This document shows positions 14,973 through 22,516 of a stretch of 23,022 nt of DNA, piece after piece; the stretch's first letter is position 1, and each line of letters starts with the position of its first letter. This DNA comes from Paracoccaceae bacterium (lineage in GTDB: Bacteria > Pseudomonadota > Alphaproteobacteria > Rhodobacterales > Rhodobacteraceae): contig SKUV01000130.1 of the NCBI GenBank assembly GCA_007129775.1, positions 1 to 23,022 of the forward strand, read 5' to 3'. Position numbers and translations under genes: made by a program. The notes below the pieces were generated by a model, which had not been told where the DNA came from, did no database searches, and worked only from the letters and a program-made list of their open reading frames with translations.

Positions 14973-16106
14973 ATGACCGACACCATCGCGAAAAACCCCG
15001 GCCGGCGGCGCCTGCTGGGCCTGACCATGACCTGCAGCGCTGCCCTGCTTCTGGGGCTGGCCAGCGCGGACCTGGCCGCCGCCGAGGTCGATTTCTCGGG
15101 CCAGACGATCCGTTTCGTGGTGCCCTTCGGCGAGGGCGGCGCGGCCGATATCTATGCCCGCCAGATGGCCGCGGGGCTGTCGACCCATCTTCCGGGCCAG
15201 CCCAGCATCGTGGTGCAGAACATCGGCGGCGCCGGCGGGCGGGCCGGGGCCAATGCCTTTCAGCGCGAGGCCGAACCCGACGGGTTGACCGTGCTGGCGA
15301 CTTCGCCCTCCACGCTCACCAGCTTCATGGTCGGGGCCGAGGGCGTGGAATACGATCTGTCCGCCTATACCCCGGTCCATGTGGGGCTTCTGAATGCCGT
15401 GGCCTATACAAGGGCCGAGGTGGGTCTGGGCGAGGCCGAAACGCTGGAAGAGAAGATCGAGGACCTGCGCGCCTTCGATCTGGTCTATGGCGATTCGGCG
15501 CCCAATGCCGGCCCGCTGCGCTTCATCCTGTCGCTGCACTTGCTGGGCGTGGAGCCGCGCGCCGTCTGGGGGCTTTCGGGCGGCGGCCCGCGCCGGCAGG
15601 CCTTCGAGCGCGGCGAGTTCCAGATCAACTACGAATCCAGCTCCGCCATCGTCACGCGGGTGTTGGACTGGGTCGAGGCGGGGGATGTGGATCTGTTCTT
15701 CCAGTTCGGAACGCTGACCGAGGATGACGAGATCGCGCGCGATGCGCTCTTTCCCGACGTGCCGACCTTCGGCGAATATTACGAGGCGCTGCACGGCAGC
15801 GCGCCGGAGGGGCCGCTCTGGCGGGCGTGGCAATCGCTCTTTTTCTCGAGCACCGTCTTCAACAAGGCGCTCTGGCTGCCCGAAGGCACGCCCGACGAGA
15901 TCATCGAGGCCTATACCGCCGCGGTCGAAGCCACGCTGTCGGACCCCCAATGGACGACCGGCATCGGGCAGAGCTTCTATGACGTCTCCACCTCCTTCAC
16001 CGGGCCGCAGACCCGTGACATGGTGTCCGAGCATCTGGTGCTGGACGAAGAGACGCTGGAGGCGCTGCGGGTCTTCCTCGACGAGGTCTATGACGCCGAT
16101 CTCTGA
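14973..16106 (+). CDS. TctC-like tripartite tricarboxylate transporter binding protein
   Basis: 377 residues. Exported solute receptor of a TTT system. The N-terminus has RRRLLGLT, a long hydrophobic segment and a likely cleavage after LAAA (about residue 37). The mature domain starts FSGQTIRFVVPFGEGGAADI and keeps the NIGGAGGRAGANAF loop, both characteristic of TctC proteins, which bind carboxylates. GAGGAGGAG before ATG 14973 is a near-ideal ribosome site. The gene follows the aldolase by 26 bp and precedes the membrane component by 154 bp holding a hairpin. Ligand unknown; aromatic acids, citrate and other dicarboxylates are known for relatives. Confidence 0.88.
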   Translation: MTDTIAKNPGRRRLLGLTMTCSAALLLGLASADLAAAEVDFSGQTIRFVVPFGEGGAADIYARQMAAGLSTHLPGQPSIVVQNIGGAGGRAGANAFQREAEPDGLTVLATSPSTLTSFMVGAEGVEYDLSAYTPVHVGLLNAVAYTRAEVGLGEAETLEEKIEDLRAFDLVYGDSAPNAGPLRFILSLHLLGVEPRAVWGLSGGGPRRQAFERGEFQINYESSSAIVTRVLDWVEAGDVDLFFQFGTLTEDDEIARDALFPDVPTFGEYYEALHGSAPEGPLWRAWQSLFFSSTVFNKALWLPEGTPDEIIEAYTAAVEATLSDPQWTTGIGQSFYDVSTSFTGPQTRDMVSEHLVLDEETLEALRVFLDEVYDADL

Positions 16107-16110
16107 CCGG

Positions 16111-16131
16111 CCCGGGATGGCCTGATCCGGG
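16111..16131. repeat. Intercistronic hairpin after tctC
   Basis: CCCGG(g)AT and ATCCGGG pair with one bulged base around a GGCCTG loop, starting five bases after the tctC stop. No T-run follows. As after the ABC binding-protein gene, this fits 3'-end protection of the abundant binding-protein message relative to the membrane gene. Confidence 0.5.
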
Positions 16132-16260
16132 CGGCCCTGACCGGGGCACGCCCAACAGGACGCGCCGGATCGGGGCGTCGGCAAGGTGTCGCGGCGGGGC
16201 GCAGATGCCCGCGCCGCGGCACGCATTCACGCAGAGCAGTCACGGGGAGGAGGCGGGGCC

Positions 16261-18219
16261 GTGGTGATCGAGACCGGTCTGGAGGCCATGCTGGCCGCGC
16301 TGCAGGAGCTGCTGACCCTGCAACACATGTCGTTTCTGGCAGCCGGGGTCCTGCTGGGGCTGCTGATCGGGGTGATCCCCGGGCTTGGCGGGCTGGCCGG
16401 GCTGTCGCTGGTGCTGCCCTTCATCTACGGGATGGAGCCGACGCTGGCGCTGGCGCTGATGATCGGAATGATCGCGCCGACCACCACTTCCGACACCTTT
16501 CCGGCGGTGCTGCTGGGCATCCCCGGCACGGCCGGATCGCAGGCCACGGTGGTGGACGGCTTTCCGCTGTCGAAGAAGGGCGAGGCCGCGCGGGTGCTTT
16601 CGGCCTCGTTCGTGGCCTCGATGGTCGGCGGGATCGTGGGCGCGCTCACGCTGACGGCGGCCATCGTGTTGGCCATGCCGCTGATCCGGATGATCGGTTT
16701 TGCCGAGCAGATGCTGCTGATCATCCTCGCGCTGGGGATGATCGGGGTTCTGTCGGGCGGCAACCTGCTGGCGGGGCTCGCCGCCTGTTGCGCGGGGCTT
16801 CTGTTGGGCACGGTGGGCACGGCACCGGCGACAGGGGGCGCGCGGCTGCATCTGGGCAATGCCTATCTGTCCGATGGTTTTCCGCTGATCGTGATCGGGC
16901 TGGGCCTGTTCGCCCTGCCCGAGATCCACGACCTGCTGCGCAAGCGCGCCGCGATCAGCGAAAGGCCCGTGCTCGGGGCCGGCCGGCTGCGCGGGCTGGC
17001 CGATGCGCTGCGCTATCGCTGGCTGATCCTGCGCTGCAGTCTGATCGGCAGCCTGCTGGGCGCGCTGCCCGGGCTGGGCGGGTCGGTGATCGACTGGATC
17101 ACCTATGGCCATGTGGTCCAGTCGAGCCGCGACCGTTCGCAATTCGGAAAGGGCGATATCCGCGGGGTCATCGCGCCGGAATCGGCCAACAACGCCAAGG
17201 AGGGCGGCGCGCTGGTGCCGACGCTGCTGTTCGGCATTCCGGGTTCGGGCACCATGGCCATTCTGCTGGGCGGCCTGATCCTGATCGGGATCGAGCCCGG
17301 CGCGGGGCTGGTGACGCACGATCTCGACATCACCTATCTGATCATCTGGTCGCTGGCGCTGGCAAATGTGATCGGCGCGCTGATCTGCATTCTCGCCTCG
17401 ACCTATATCGCGCGGCTGACCACCGTGCCCTTCATCCTGATCGCTCCGGTGATCCTTGCGCTGATCGTCTTTGCCGCGGGGCAGGCCTCGCGCAGCATTG
17501 GCGATCTGGCGGTGCTCTTCGCCTTCGGCATCATCGGGCTTTTTTTCAAACAGCAGAACTGGTCGCGCCCGGCGCTGCTGATCGGCTTCGTTCTGTCGAC
17601 GCAGCTTGAGACCACGGTCTACCAGACAATCCAGATCTATGGCTTCGGGTTCTTCGAACGGACCCAGTCGCAGGTGCTGATCGCGCTCATCGTGCTGTCG
17701 CTGGTCTCGTCGGTCGTAGCGATGCGCCGCATCCGCAAGGAGGCGACGGGCGACGAGGCTCGGGCCGGGCTGTCCTGGGTGGCCGGAGTGGCCGGACTAT
17801 TGGCGCTGGCGGTCTTCGTGCTGATCAACGTGCAGAACCAGCGCTTTCTGGGCAAGGTCTTTCCCGTCGCCGTGGCATGGGCGCTGGTGGGCTTTGTCGC
17901 GCTGCATATCCTCGACCGGCTGCGCAAGGTGCGGACCTGGCACGGGCTGGACCTTGCCGATCTGGGCGCGTGGCTGCGGGTGATGGTCCCGCTTCTGTCG
18001 CTGATCGCTTCGGTCTATGTTCTGGGGGTGGCGCTGGGGCTTCTGGCCTTTACCGCGGTCTTTCTGTGGCGCGTGGCGCGGGTGAACCCGCTGATTGCAG
18101 CGCTGGCCGGGGCGGGCACGGCGGCATTGCCGATGGTGCTGGGCTATCTGCTGTCGCTGCGGTTTCCGCAGGGGCTGGCGAACCAGTATTTCGCCCTGCC
18201 CGCGATGCTGGGAGGCTGA
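16261..18219 (+). CDS. TctA-TctB fusion: tripartite tricarboxylate transporter membrane protein
   Basis: 652 residues. Residues 1 to about 490 are a TctA permease: IGVIPGLGGLAGLSLVLPF (36-54), APTTTSDTFPAVLLGIPGTA (72-91), and the second PGLGG at 270-274 with IAPESANNAKEGGALVPTLL (304-323). Residues about 505-642 add a four-helix, TctB-like region (WVAGVAGLLALAVFVLINVQ onward), and no separate tctB gene is present. The protein imports the ligand delivered by TctC using an ion gradient. GTG 16261 is chosen as start because AGGAGG lies seven bases upstream; GTG 16264 is an alternative, and a more upstream in-frame ATG (16201-16207 region is not better placed) has no ribosome site. Confidence 0.88.
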   Translation: MVIETGLEAMLAALQELLTLQHMSFLAAGVLLGLLIGVIPGLGGLAGLSLVLPFIYGMEPTLALALMIGMIAPTTTSDTFPAVLLGIPGTAGSQATVVDGFPLSKKGEAARVLSASFVASMVGGIVGALTLTAAIVLAMPLIRMIGFAEQMLLIILALGMIGVLSGGNLLAGLAACCAGLLLGTVGTAPATGGARLHLGNAYLSDGFPLIVIGLGLFALPEIHDLLRKRAAISERPVLGAGRLRGLADALRYRWLILRCSLIGSLLGALPGLGGSVIDWITYGHVVQSSRDRSQFGKGDIRGVIAPESANNAKEGGALVPTLLFGIPGSGTMAILLGGLILIGIEPGAGLVTHDLDITYLIIWSLALANVIGALICILASTYIARLTTVPFILIAPVILALIVFAAGQASRSIGDLAVLFAFGIIGLFFKQQNWSRPALLIGFVLSTQLETTVYQTIQIYGFGFFERTQSQVLIALIVLSLVSSVVAMRRIRKEATGDEARAGLSWVAGVAGLLALAVFVLINVQNQRFLGKVFPVAVAWALVGFVALHILDRLRKVRTWHGLDLADLGAWLRVMVPLLSLIASVYVLGVALGLLAFTAVFLWRVARVNPLIAALAGAGTAALPMVLGYLLSLRFPQGLANQYFALPAMLGG

Positions 18220-18238
18220 GGTTGAAGGAGGAACGGCC

Positions 18239-18856
18239 ATGACGGACGAGACCGGCGCGACGGCCCGCGACTGGAGCCAACTCAATTCGGGCCAGATCAG
18301 CGATGCGCTGGAACGCGCGGGCCTGCCGCAAACGGTGCTGCACGGCTTTGCCCGCGTCGATGGCGGCGCCGGGCCGTGCTTCGGGCCGGCCTTCACGATC
18401 CGGCAGACACCCAAGGCCGAGGACACGCCGCGCGCCGAGGCGCTGGTGCGCCACGGAAGGGCGGTGCGCGAAGAGGTGCCCCCCGGCGCCGTCATCGTGA
18501 TCGACAATGCCGGCAGGCTCGACAGCGCCACATGGGGGGGCAACCACACCCGCCGCTGTGCGGCGCGCGGTATCGCCGGGGCGGTGATCTTCGGCGCCTC
18601 GCGCGACATCGAGGAGATCGCGCAAACCCGCCAGCCGGTCTGGACCACCGGACAATCCCCGGTCAAAAGCCTTTGGTCGCTGCGAACCGAGGCGATCAAC
18701 GCGCCCGTGACCGTTCAGGGCGTCACGATCAGGCCCGGCGATATCGTCTTTGCCGACCGCACCGGAATCGTCATTATCCCTCAGGCGGCGGCCGCGGAGG
18801 TTCACGCCCATGCCGAGGCGGTGCGCGCGGCCGAATTGCGCGCCGCCGCGCCCTGA
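18239..18856 (+). CDS. RraA-like protein (HMG/CHA aldolase or oxaloacetate decarboxylase family)
   Basis: 205 residues. Related to 4-hydroxy-4-methyl-2-oxoglutarate aldolases that end protocatechuate and gallate pathways by giving pyruvate, and to the RNase E inhibitor RraA. GIAGAVIFGASRDIEEI (111-127) holds the Arg122-Asp123 pair used by these aldolases for substrate and metal. The usual G-D before the helix is replaced by WGGNH (99-103), so this is a divergent subgroup and the reaction is uncertain. A strong AAGGAGGA precedes ATG 18239, and the gene follows the transporter by 19 bp, so it belongs to the same operon. Confidence 0.82.
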   Translation: MTDETGATARDWSQLNSGQISDALERAGLPQTVLHGFARVDGGAGPCFGPAFTIRQTPKAEDTPRAEALVRHGRAVREEVPPGAVIVIDNAGRLDSATWGGNHTRRCAARGIAGAVIFGASRDIEEIAQTRQPVWTTGQSPVKSLWSLRTEAINAPVTVQGVTIRPGDIVFADRTGIVIIPQAAAAEVHAHAEAVRAAELRAAAP

Positions 18857-18862
18857 GGCCCC

Positions 18863-18897
18863 AGCCCTTAGCCCTTAGCCCTTAGCCCTTAGCCCTT
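18863..18897. repeat. Five perfect tandem copies of a 7-bp unit
   Basis: The unit AGCCCTT is repeated five times without error (35 bp). It fills the gap between the RraA-like stop codon (18856) and the LysR ribosome-binding region, ending 20 bp before the LysR ATG. Copy number could change by slipped-strand mispairing and thereby alter the leader or promoter spacing of the LysR gene. Confidence 0.95.
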
Positions 18898-18917
18898 AAA
18901 CCGGACGGAAAGCCCCG

Positions 18918-19814
18918 ATGCCCAGCTCGCGCCAGCTTCAGATCCTCTATCAGATCGTGCTGACCGGCTCCATCACCGAGGCCGCGCGGCGGATGGGGGT
19001 GTCGCAACCGGCGATCAGCATCGCCCTGCGCCAACTGGAAACCCGCGTCGGCATGGCGCTTTTCATCCGCCGCGGCGGCCGGTTGATCCCCACCCCCGAG
19101 ACCGAGGCGCTGTTCGACGAATTGCGGGTGATCAACGAGCGGATCGAGCGTGTCAGCGCCCGGCTCGGCCAACAGGCGGGGCTGCAGGCCGGGCATGTCA
19201 CGCTCGCCGTCAATGCCGCCGTGATGAACGCCGAGATCGTCTCGGCCATCGCCCGCTTTCGCGAATGCCACCCCGGAATCCGGATATCCATCCGGCGCCT
19301 GACCTCGCGCCAGATCGCCGGTCAGGTGGAAAACGGCGAGGTCGATTTCGGCATCACCTATGGCCGCAATGACAGCGCCCGAGTCGCGAGCAAGGTATTT
19401 CGCGAAACGCAGATCGTCTGCGTCGCCCCGCGCGGTATGTTCGGGGCAGCCGGCGGGACCGTCACCGCCGAGGATCTGGTGCGCACGGACGACAAGCGCT
19501 TCATCTCCTATCCGCGCGGCTCGATGATGGGGCGGCTTATCCATGACGCGATGTCGGTGGCCGACCCGTCATGGACGCCGGAGGTGACGGTGAATGACGC
19601 GCTCGTCGGCTGCCTTATGGTGGAGGCCGGTGCCGGGGTCGCACTGCTGGTGCGCAATCTGAGTCTCGAGCGGGTCTTTCCCGATATCGCCTTCCTGCCG
19701 CTCGCCCCGCTGGAGCCGGTGCGCATCATCCTGCAGACCCACCCCAGCCGGGTGCTGTCCCATGCCGCGATGCGGCTGATCGCCGAGATCACCGGCACGG
19801 ATGCGGCAGGCTGA
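18918..19814 (+). CDS. LysR-family transcriptional regulator
   Basis: 298 residues, standard LysR length. The helix-turn-helix is at about 15-46 (GSITEAARRMGVSQPAISIA then LRQLETRVG), followed by the linker helix and a two-lobe effector domain (VTLAVNAAVMNAEIVSAIAR; VENGEVDFGITYG). LysR proteins sense a pathway metabolite and usually activate. Start ATG 18918 lies 61 bp after the RraA-like stop, with a modest GGA site. It may control the aldolase-transporter operon or the downstream dehydrogenase. Its leader contains the heptamer array. Confidence 0.92.
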   Translation: MPSSRQLQILYQIVLTGSITEAARRMGVSQPAISIALRQLETRVGMALFIRRGGRLIPTPETEALFDELRVINERIERVSARLGQQAGLQAGHVTLAVNAAVMNAEIVSAIARFRECHPGIRISIRRLTSRQIAGQVENGEVDFGITYGRNDSARVASKVFRETQIVCVAPRGMFGAAGGTVTAEDLVRTDDKRFISYPRGSMMGRLIHDAMSVADPSWTPEVTVNDALVGCLMVEAGAGVALLVRNLSLERVFPDIAFLPLAPLEPVRIILQTHPSRVLSHAAMRLIAEITGTDAAG

Positions 19815-19883
19815 GCCGCCCTGCACGGGGCCAACCCGCCCTGCCCTGCCCGGCCCGCCCTACCGGCTTGCCGGGCGCGCCGG

Positions 19884-19911
19884 CGCCTGCTAGGCCTGCG
19901 GCCAACAGGCG
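19884..19911. repeat. Inverted repeat just before the dehydrogenase ribosome site
   Basis: CGCCTG (19884-19889) and CAGGCG (19906-19911) enclose an inner GGCC-TGC-GGCC repeat. The right arm touches the GGGACAGG ribosome-binding region of the next gene, so folding could limit its translation. Confidence 0.35.
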
Positions 19912-19920
19912 GGACAGGCC

Positions 19921-21090
19921 ATGCCACTGATCACCGAGATCGAGGATCTGCGCCGGCTTTACCGGCGCCGCGTGCCGCGGATGTTCCGCGATTATGCGGA
20001 GTCGGGCAGCTATACCGAACAGACACTGCGCGAGAACCGCGCCGATCTGGACCGGATTCGCCTGCGTCAGCGCGTGGCGGTGGACATGTCCGACCGTTCC
20101 ATCGCGGCGGAGGTGCTGGGCCGGCCGGTGGCGATGCCGGTGGCGCTCGCCCCCGTGGGGATGACCGGCATGCAGGCCGCCGATGGCGAGATCAAGGCCG
20201 CCCGCGCCGCCGAGGCCTTCGGCGTGCCCTTCACGCTGGCCACCATGTCGATCTGTTCTATCGAGGATGTGGCGGCGCATACCACCGCGCCTTTCTGGTT
20301 TCAGGTCTACACGCTGAAGGACGACGATTTCATGCGCCGCCTGCTGGAACGCGCGCGGGTGGCGGGCTGTTCGGCCATCGTCGTGACGGTCGATCTGCAG
20401 ATCATGGCCCAGCGCCATCGCGACCTGAAGAACGGCCTGTCGGCCCCGCCGCGGCTGACCCTGTCGGCGCTTGCGGATATGGCTACGAAAATCCCCTGGG
20501 GGCTGGAGATGCTGGCCACCCGGCGCCGCAGCTTCGGCAATATCGTGGGCCATGCCGCCGGGGTGGAAGACGCCTCGTCGCTGGTGGAGTGGAACAACCG
20601 CGTACTGGACCCGACGCTCGACTGGCGGCGCATCGCTCAGTTCAAGCAATGGTGGGGCGGGCCGATGATCGTCAAGGGGATCATGGAGCCCGAAGACGCC
20701 CGCCGCGCCGCCGAGGCGGGCGCCGATGCTGTGGTGGTGTCGAACCACGGCGGGCGGCAACTGGACGGCGCGCCAAGCTCCATCCGGGCACTGCCGGCGA
20801 TTCTGGATGCGGTCGGCGACCGGATGGAGGTGCATCTCGACGGCGGCATCCGCTCCGGTCAGGATGTGCTCAAGGCGCTGGCGCTGGGCGCGCACGGCAC
20901 GTTCATCGGACGGGCCTGGACCTATGGGCTGGGCGCGCTCGGACAGGGCGGGGTGAGCCGCGCGCTGGAGGTGATCGCGCACGAGCTGGACCTGACCATG
21001 GCGCTTTGCGGGGAGCGGCGGGTGCAGGCGCTGGGGCGGCACAACCTGATCCTGCCGCAGGGGTTCGAAGACCCTACAGTGCCGCTCTGA
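19921..21090 (+). CDS. FMN-dependent alpha-hydroxy-acid dehydrogenase (LldD/glycolate oxidase family)
   Basis: 389 residues. Oxidises a 2-hydroxy acid (lactate, glycolate, mandelate or similar) to the 2-oxo acid with FMN. Family active-site residues are present: Tyr25, Tyr130 in FWFQVY, Asp158 in VVTVDLQ, Lys252 in MIVKG, and the catalytic His276 with Arg279 in SNHGGRQLD. The FMN phosphate site is DGGIRSGQD (307-315) followed by GTFIGR. L-lactate dehydrogenase is the likeliest label, but the loop that decides the substrate cannot be read with certainty. It is 106 bp downstream of LysR on the same strand and ends the rightward cluster. Confidence 0.88.
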   Translation: MPLITEIEDLRRLYRRRVPRMFRDYAESGSYTEQTLRENRADLDRIRLRQRVAVDMSDRSIAAEVLGRPVAMPVALAPVGMTGMQAADGEIKAARAAEAFGVPFTLATMSICSIEDVAAHTTAPFWFQVYTLKDDDFMRRLLERARVAGCSAIVVTVDLQIMAQRHRDLKNGLSAPPRLTLSALADMATKIPWGLEMLATRRRSFGNIVGHAAGVEDASSLVEWNNRVLDPTLDWRRIAQFKQWWGGPMIVKGIMEPEDARRAAEAGADAVVVSNHGGRQLDGAPSSIRALPAILDAVGDRMEVHLDGGIRSGQDVLKALALGAHGTFIGRAWTYGLGALGQGGVSRALEVIAHELDLTMALCGERRVQALGRHNLILPQGFEDPTVPL

Positions 21091-21130
21091 CGCCGCCCCG
21101 GGCACCGTTTCCAGAGCCCCGCGCGCGCGT

Positions 21131-21142
21131 GGGGGGGGGGGG
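21131..21142. repeat. Run of twelve G
   Basis: A G12 homopolymer follows an alternating GC stretch in the 172-bp gap between two convergent genes. Such tracts are prone to slippage in replication and to sequencing error. It is not within any gene. Confidence 0.9.
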
Positions 21143-21154
21143 TACGCCGGGCCG

Positions 21155-21178
21155 GGGCCGTGCGCGCTGGCGCGGCCC
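21155..21178. terminator. Possible terminator hairpin between convergent genes
   Basis: GGGCCG and CGGCCC form a 6-bp stem, extended by CGC/GCG around a GCTG loop with two bulged bases. ATTT follows on the plus strand, too short for a strong intrinsic terminator. It lies 65 nt after the dehydrogenase stop. Confidence 0.3.
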
Positions 21179-21262
21179 ATTTCCGCTGGCCCGGTGAACG
21201 CCACGAAGCCTCCCGGGCAGCGGATGACCAGATGTTGCGATGATCCGGCCCTTCGGCGCGGC

Positions 21263-22504
21263 TCACTCCGGGGCAGCACCGCCGCTACCGGCCGGCTGCA
21301 GCGCCGGCGCCTCGCCGGCTTCCAGCGCCGCGGTCAGGGCGTCGAGGGCGGCGGCGCAGGTATCCAGCTGGCTCTGCTCCACATATTCGTCGGGCTTGTG
21401 GCCCTGCGCCATGTGGCCCGGCCCGCAGACCAGCACCGGCAGGCCCAGCCGTTCGTGAAACAGCCCGCCCTCGGTTCCGAAGGCCACCTTGATCGTCGGC
21501 GCCTGCGCGCCAAGCACCGCCTGCAGGAAGGCCACGGCCGGCGCATCGGCGGGGGTGTCGAGCCCGGGATAGCCCGACACCTGCGCGATCTCCACCCGCG
21601 CCTGGGGAAAGCGGTTGCGGTGGGGCGCGGCGATGGCCTCCGCATCCTCGGAAAGCACAGCGATGATGGCATCCGGATCATCGGCGGCGATGTTGCGGAT
21701 CTCGAAGTCCAGCTCGCACAGGTTCGGCACGATGTTGAGCGCGCTGCCCCCGCGCATGACGCCCACATGCAGGGTCGTGTATGGCACGTCATAGCCGTCG
21801 TCGCGGGCGCCGCTCGCGGCCAGATCCTCCTGCCGCGCCCGCAGCCGCGCGATGAACTCCGCCCCCATATGCAGCGCGTTCAGCGCATCGGGTGCGAGCG
21901 CGGAATGCCCCTCCTGCCCGTGGCAGCAGGCCCGCAACGCCCGCTTGCCCTTGTGGCCGGTGGCGATGCGCATGCCCGTGGGCTCGCCCACGATACACAG
22001 CGCGGGGCGGTCGGGCCGGCGCGCCAGCGCCTCCAGCATTCCGCGCACACCGAGACAGCCGATCTCCTCGTCATAAGAGATCGCCAGGTGCAGCGGCAGG
22101 CGCAGCTCGCGCCGCGCTGCAAGCAGCATCGCCCGGATCGCCACCGCCAGAAACCCCTTCATGTCGGCCGTGCCGCGGCCGTAGAGGCGCCCGTCGGCCT
22201 GCGACAGGGCGAAGGGGTCGCGGCTCCAGTCCTGCCCCTCCACCGGCACCACGTCGCAATGGCCCGACAGCACCACCCCGCCCGGCCCCTCCGGCCCGGT
22301 GCTGGCCCAGAGATTGGCCTGCGCGCCATCCGCGCTGGCGAAGCGTTCACAGCGGATGCCCGCAGGCCGCAACAGCCCCTCCACATACTCCAGCAATTCC
22401 AGATTGGAGCGGCGCGAGACCGTGGGAAAGGCGATCAGCCGGGCGAGTATCCCGGGGATTTCGGGGATCTCGGGAAGGGGCGGCTCGGGGGTGTCTTGGG
22501 TCAT
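21263..22504 (-). CDS. M20-family deacylase, acetylornithine deacetylase (ArgE) type
   Basis: 413 residues. Two-metal amidohydrolase that removes an acyl group from an N-acyl amino acid. Metal and catalytic positions: His82 and Asp84 in SGHCDVVPV, Asp114 in GTADMKG, Glu146-Glu147 in YDEEIG, Glu174 in VGEPTG, and a C-terminal His in CGPGHMAQGHKPDEYV. The overall pattern fits ArgE better than DapE. Its place beside a LysR gene and away from arginine genes suggests a catabolic N-acyl substrate, which is inference. Start ATG 22502-22504; the N-terminus (PEPPLPEIPEIPG) is Pro-rich and may be a short family-specific tail. It ends in a Gly/Ala/Pro-rich tail. Confidence 0.88.
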   Translation of the reverse strand: MTQDTPEPPLPEIPEIPGILARLIAFPTVSRRSNLELLEYVEGLLRPAGIRCERFASADGAQANLWASTGPEGPGGVVLSGHCDVVPVEGQDWSRDPFALSQADGRLYGRGTADMKGFLAVAIRAMLLAARRELRLPLHLAISYDEEIGCLGVRGMLEALARRPDRPALCIVGEPTGMRIATGHKGKRALRACCHGQEGHSALAPDALNALHMGAEFIARLRARQEDLAASGARDDGYDVPYTTLHVGVMRGGSALNIVPNLCELDFEIRNIAADDPDAIIAVLSEDAEAIAAPHRNRFPQARVEIAQVSGYPGLDTPADAPAVAFLQAVLGAQAPTIKVAFGTEGGLFHERLGLPVLVCGPGHMAQGHKPDEYVEQSQLDTCAAALDALTAALEAGEAPALQPAGSGGAAPE

Positions 22505-22516
22505 GGCATCCTGCGT

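Noticed and set aside
14670..16226. Minus-strand frame of 518 codons opposite tctC
   Set aside because: Shadow of a gene with a signal peptide and TctC motifs; its own translation has none.
18863..18897. Heptamer array as a CRISPR or telomere-like element
   Set aside because: Units are contiguous with no spacers, only seven bases long, and inside an ordinary operon of a bacterial chromosome.
19789..21279. Minus-strand frame of 496 codons opposite the hydroxy-acid dehydrogenase
   Set aside because: Shadow; the plus-strand product keeps every FMN-enzyme active-site residue.
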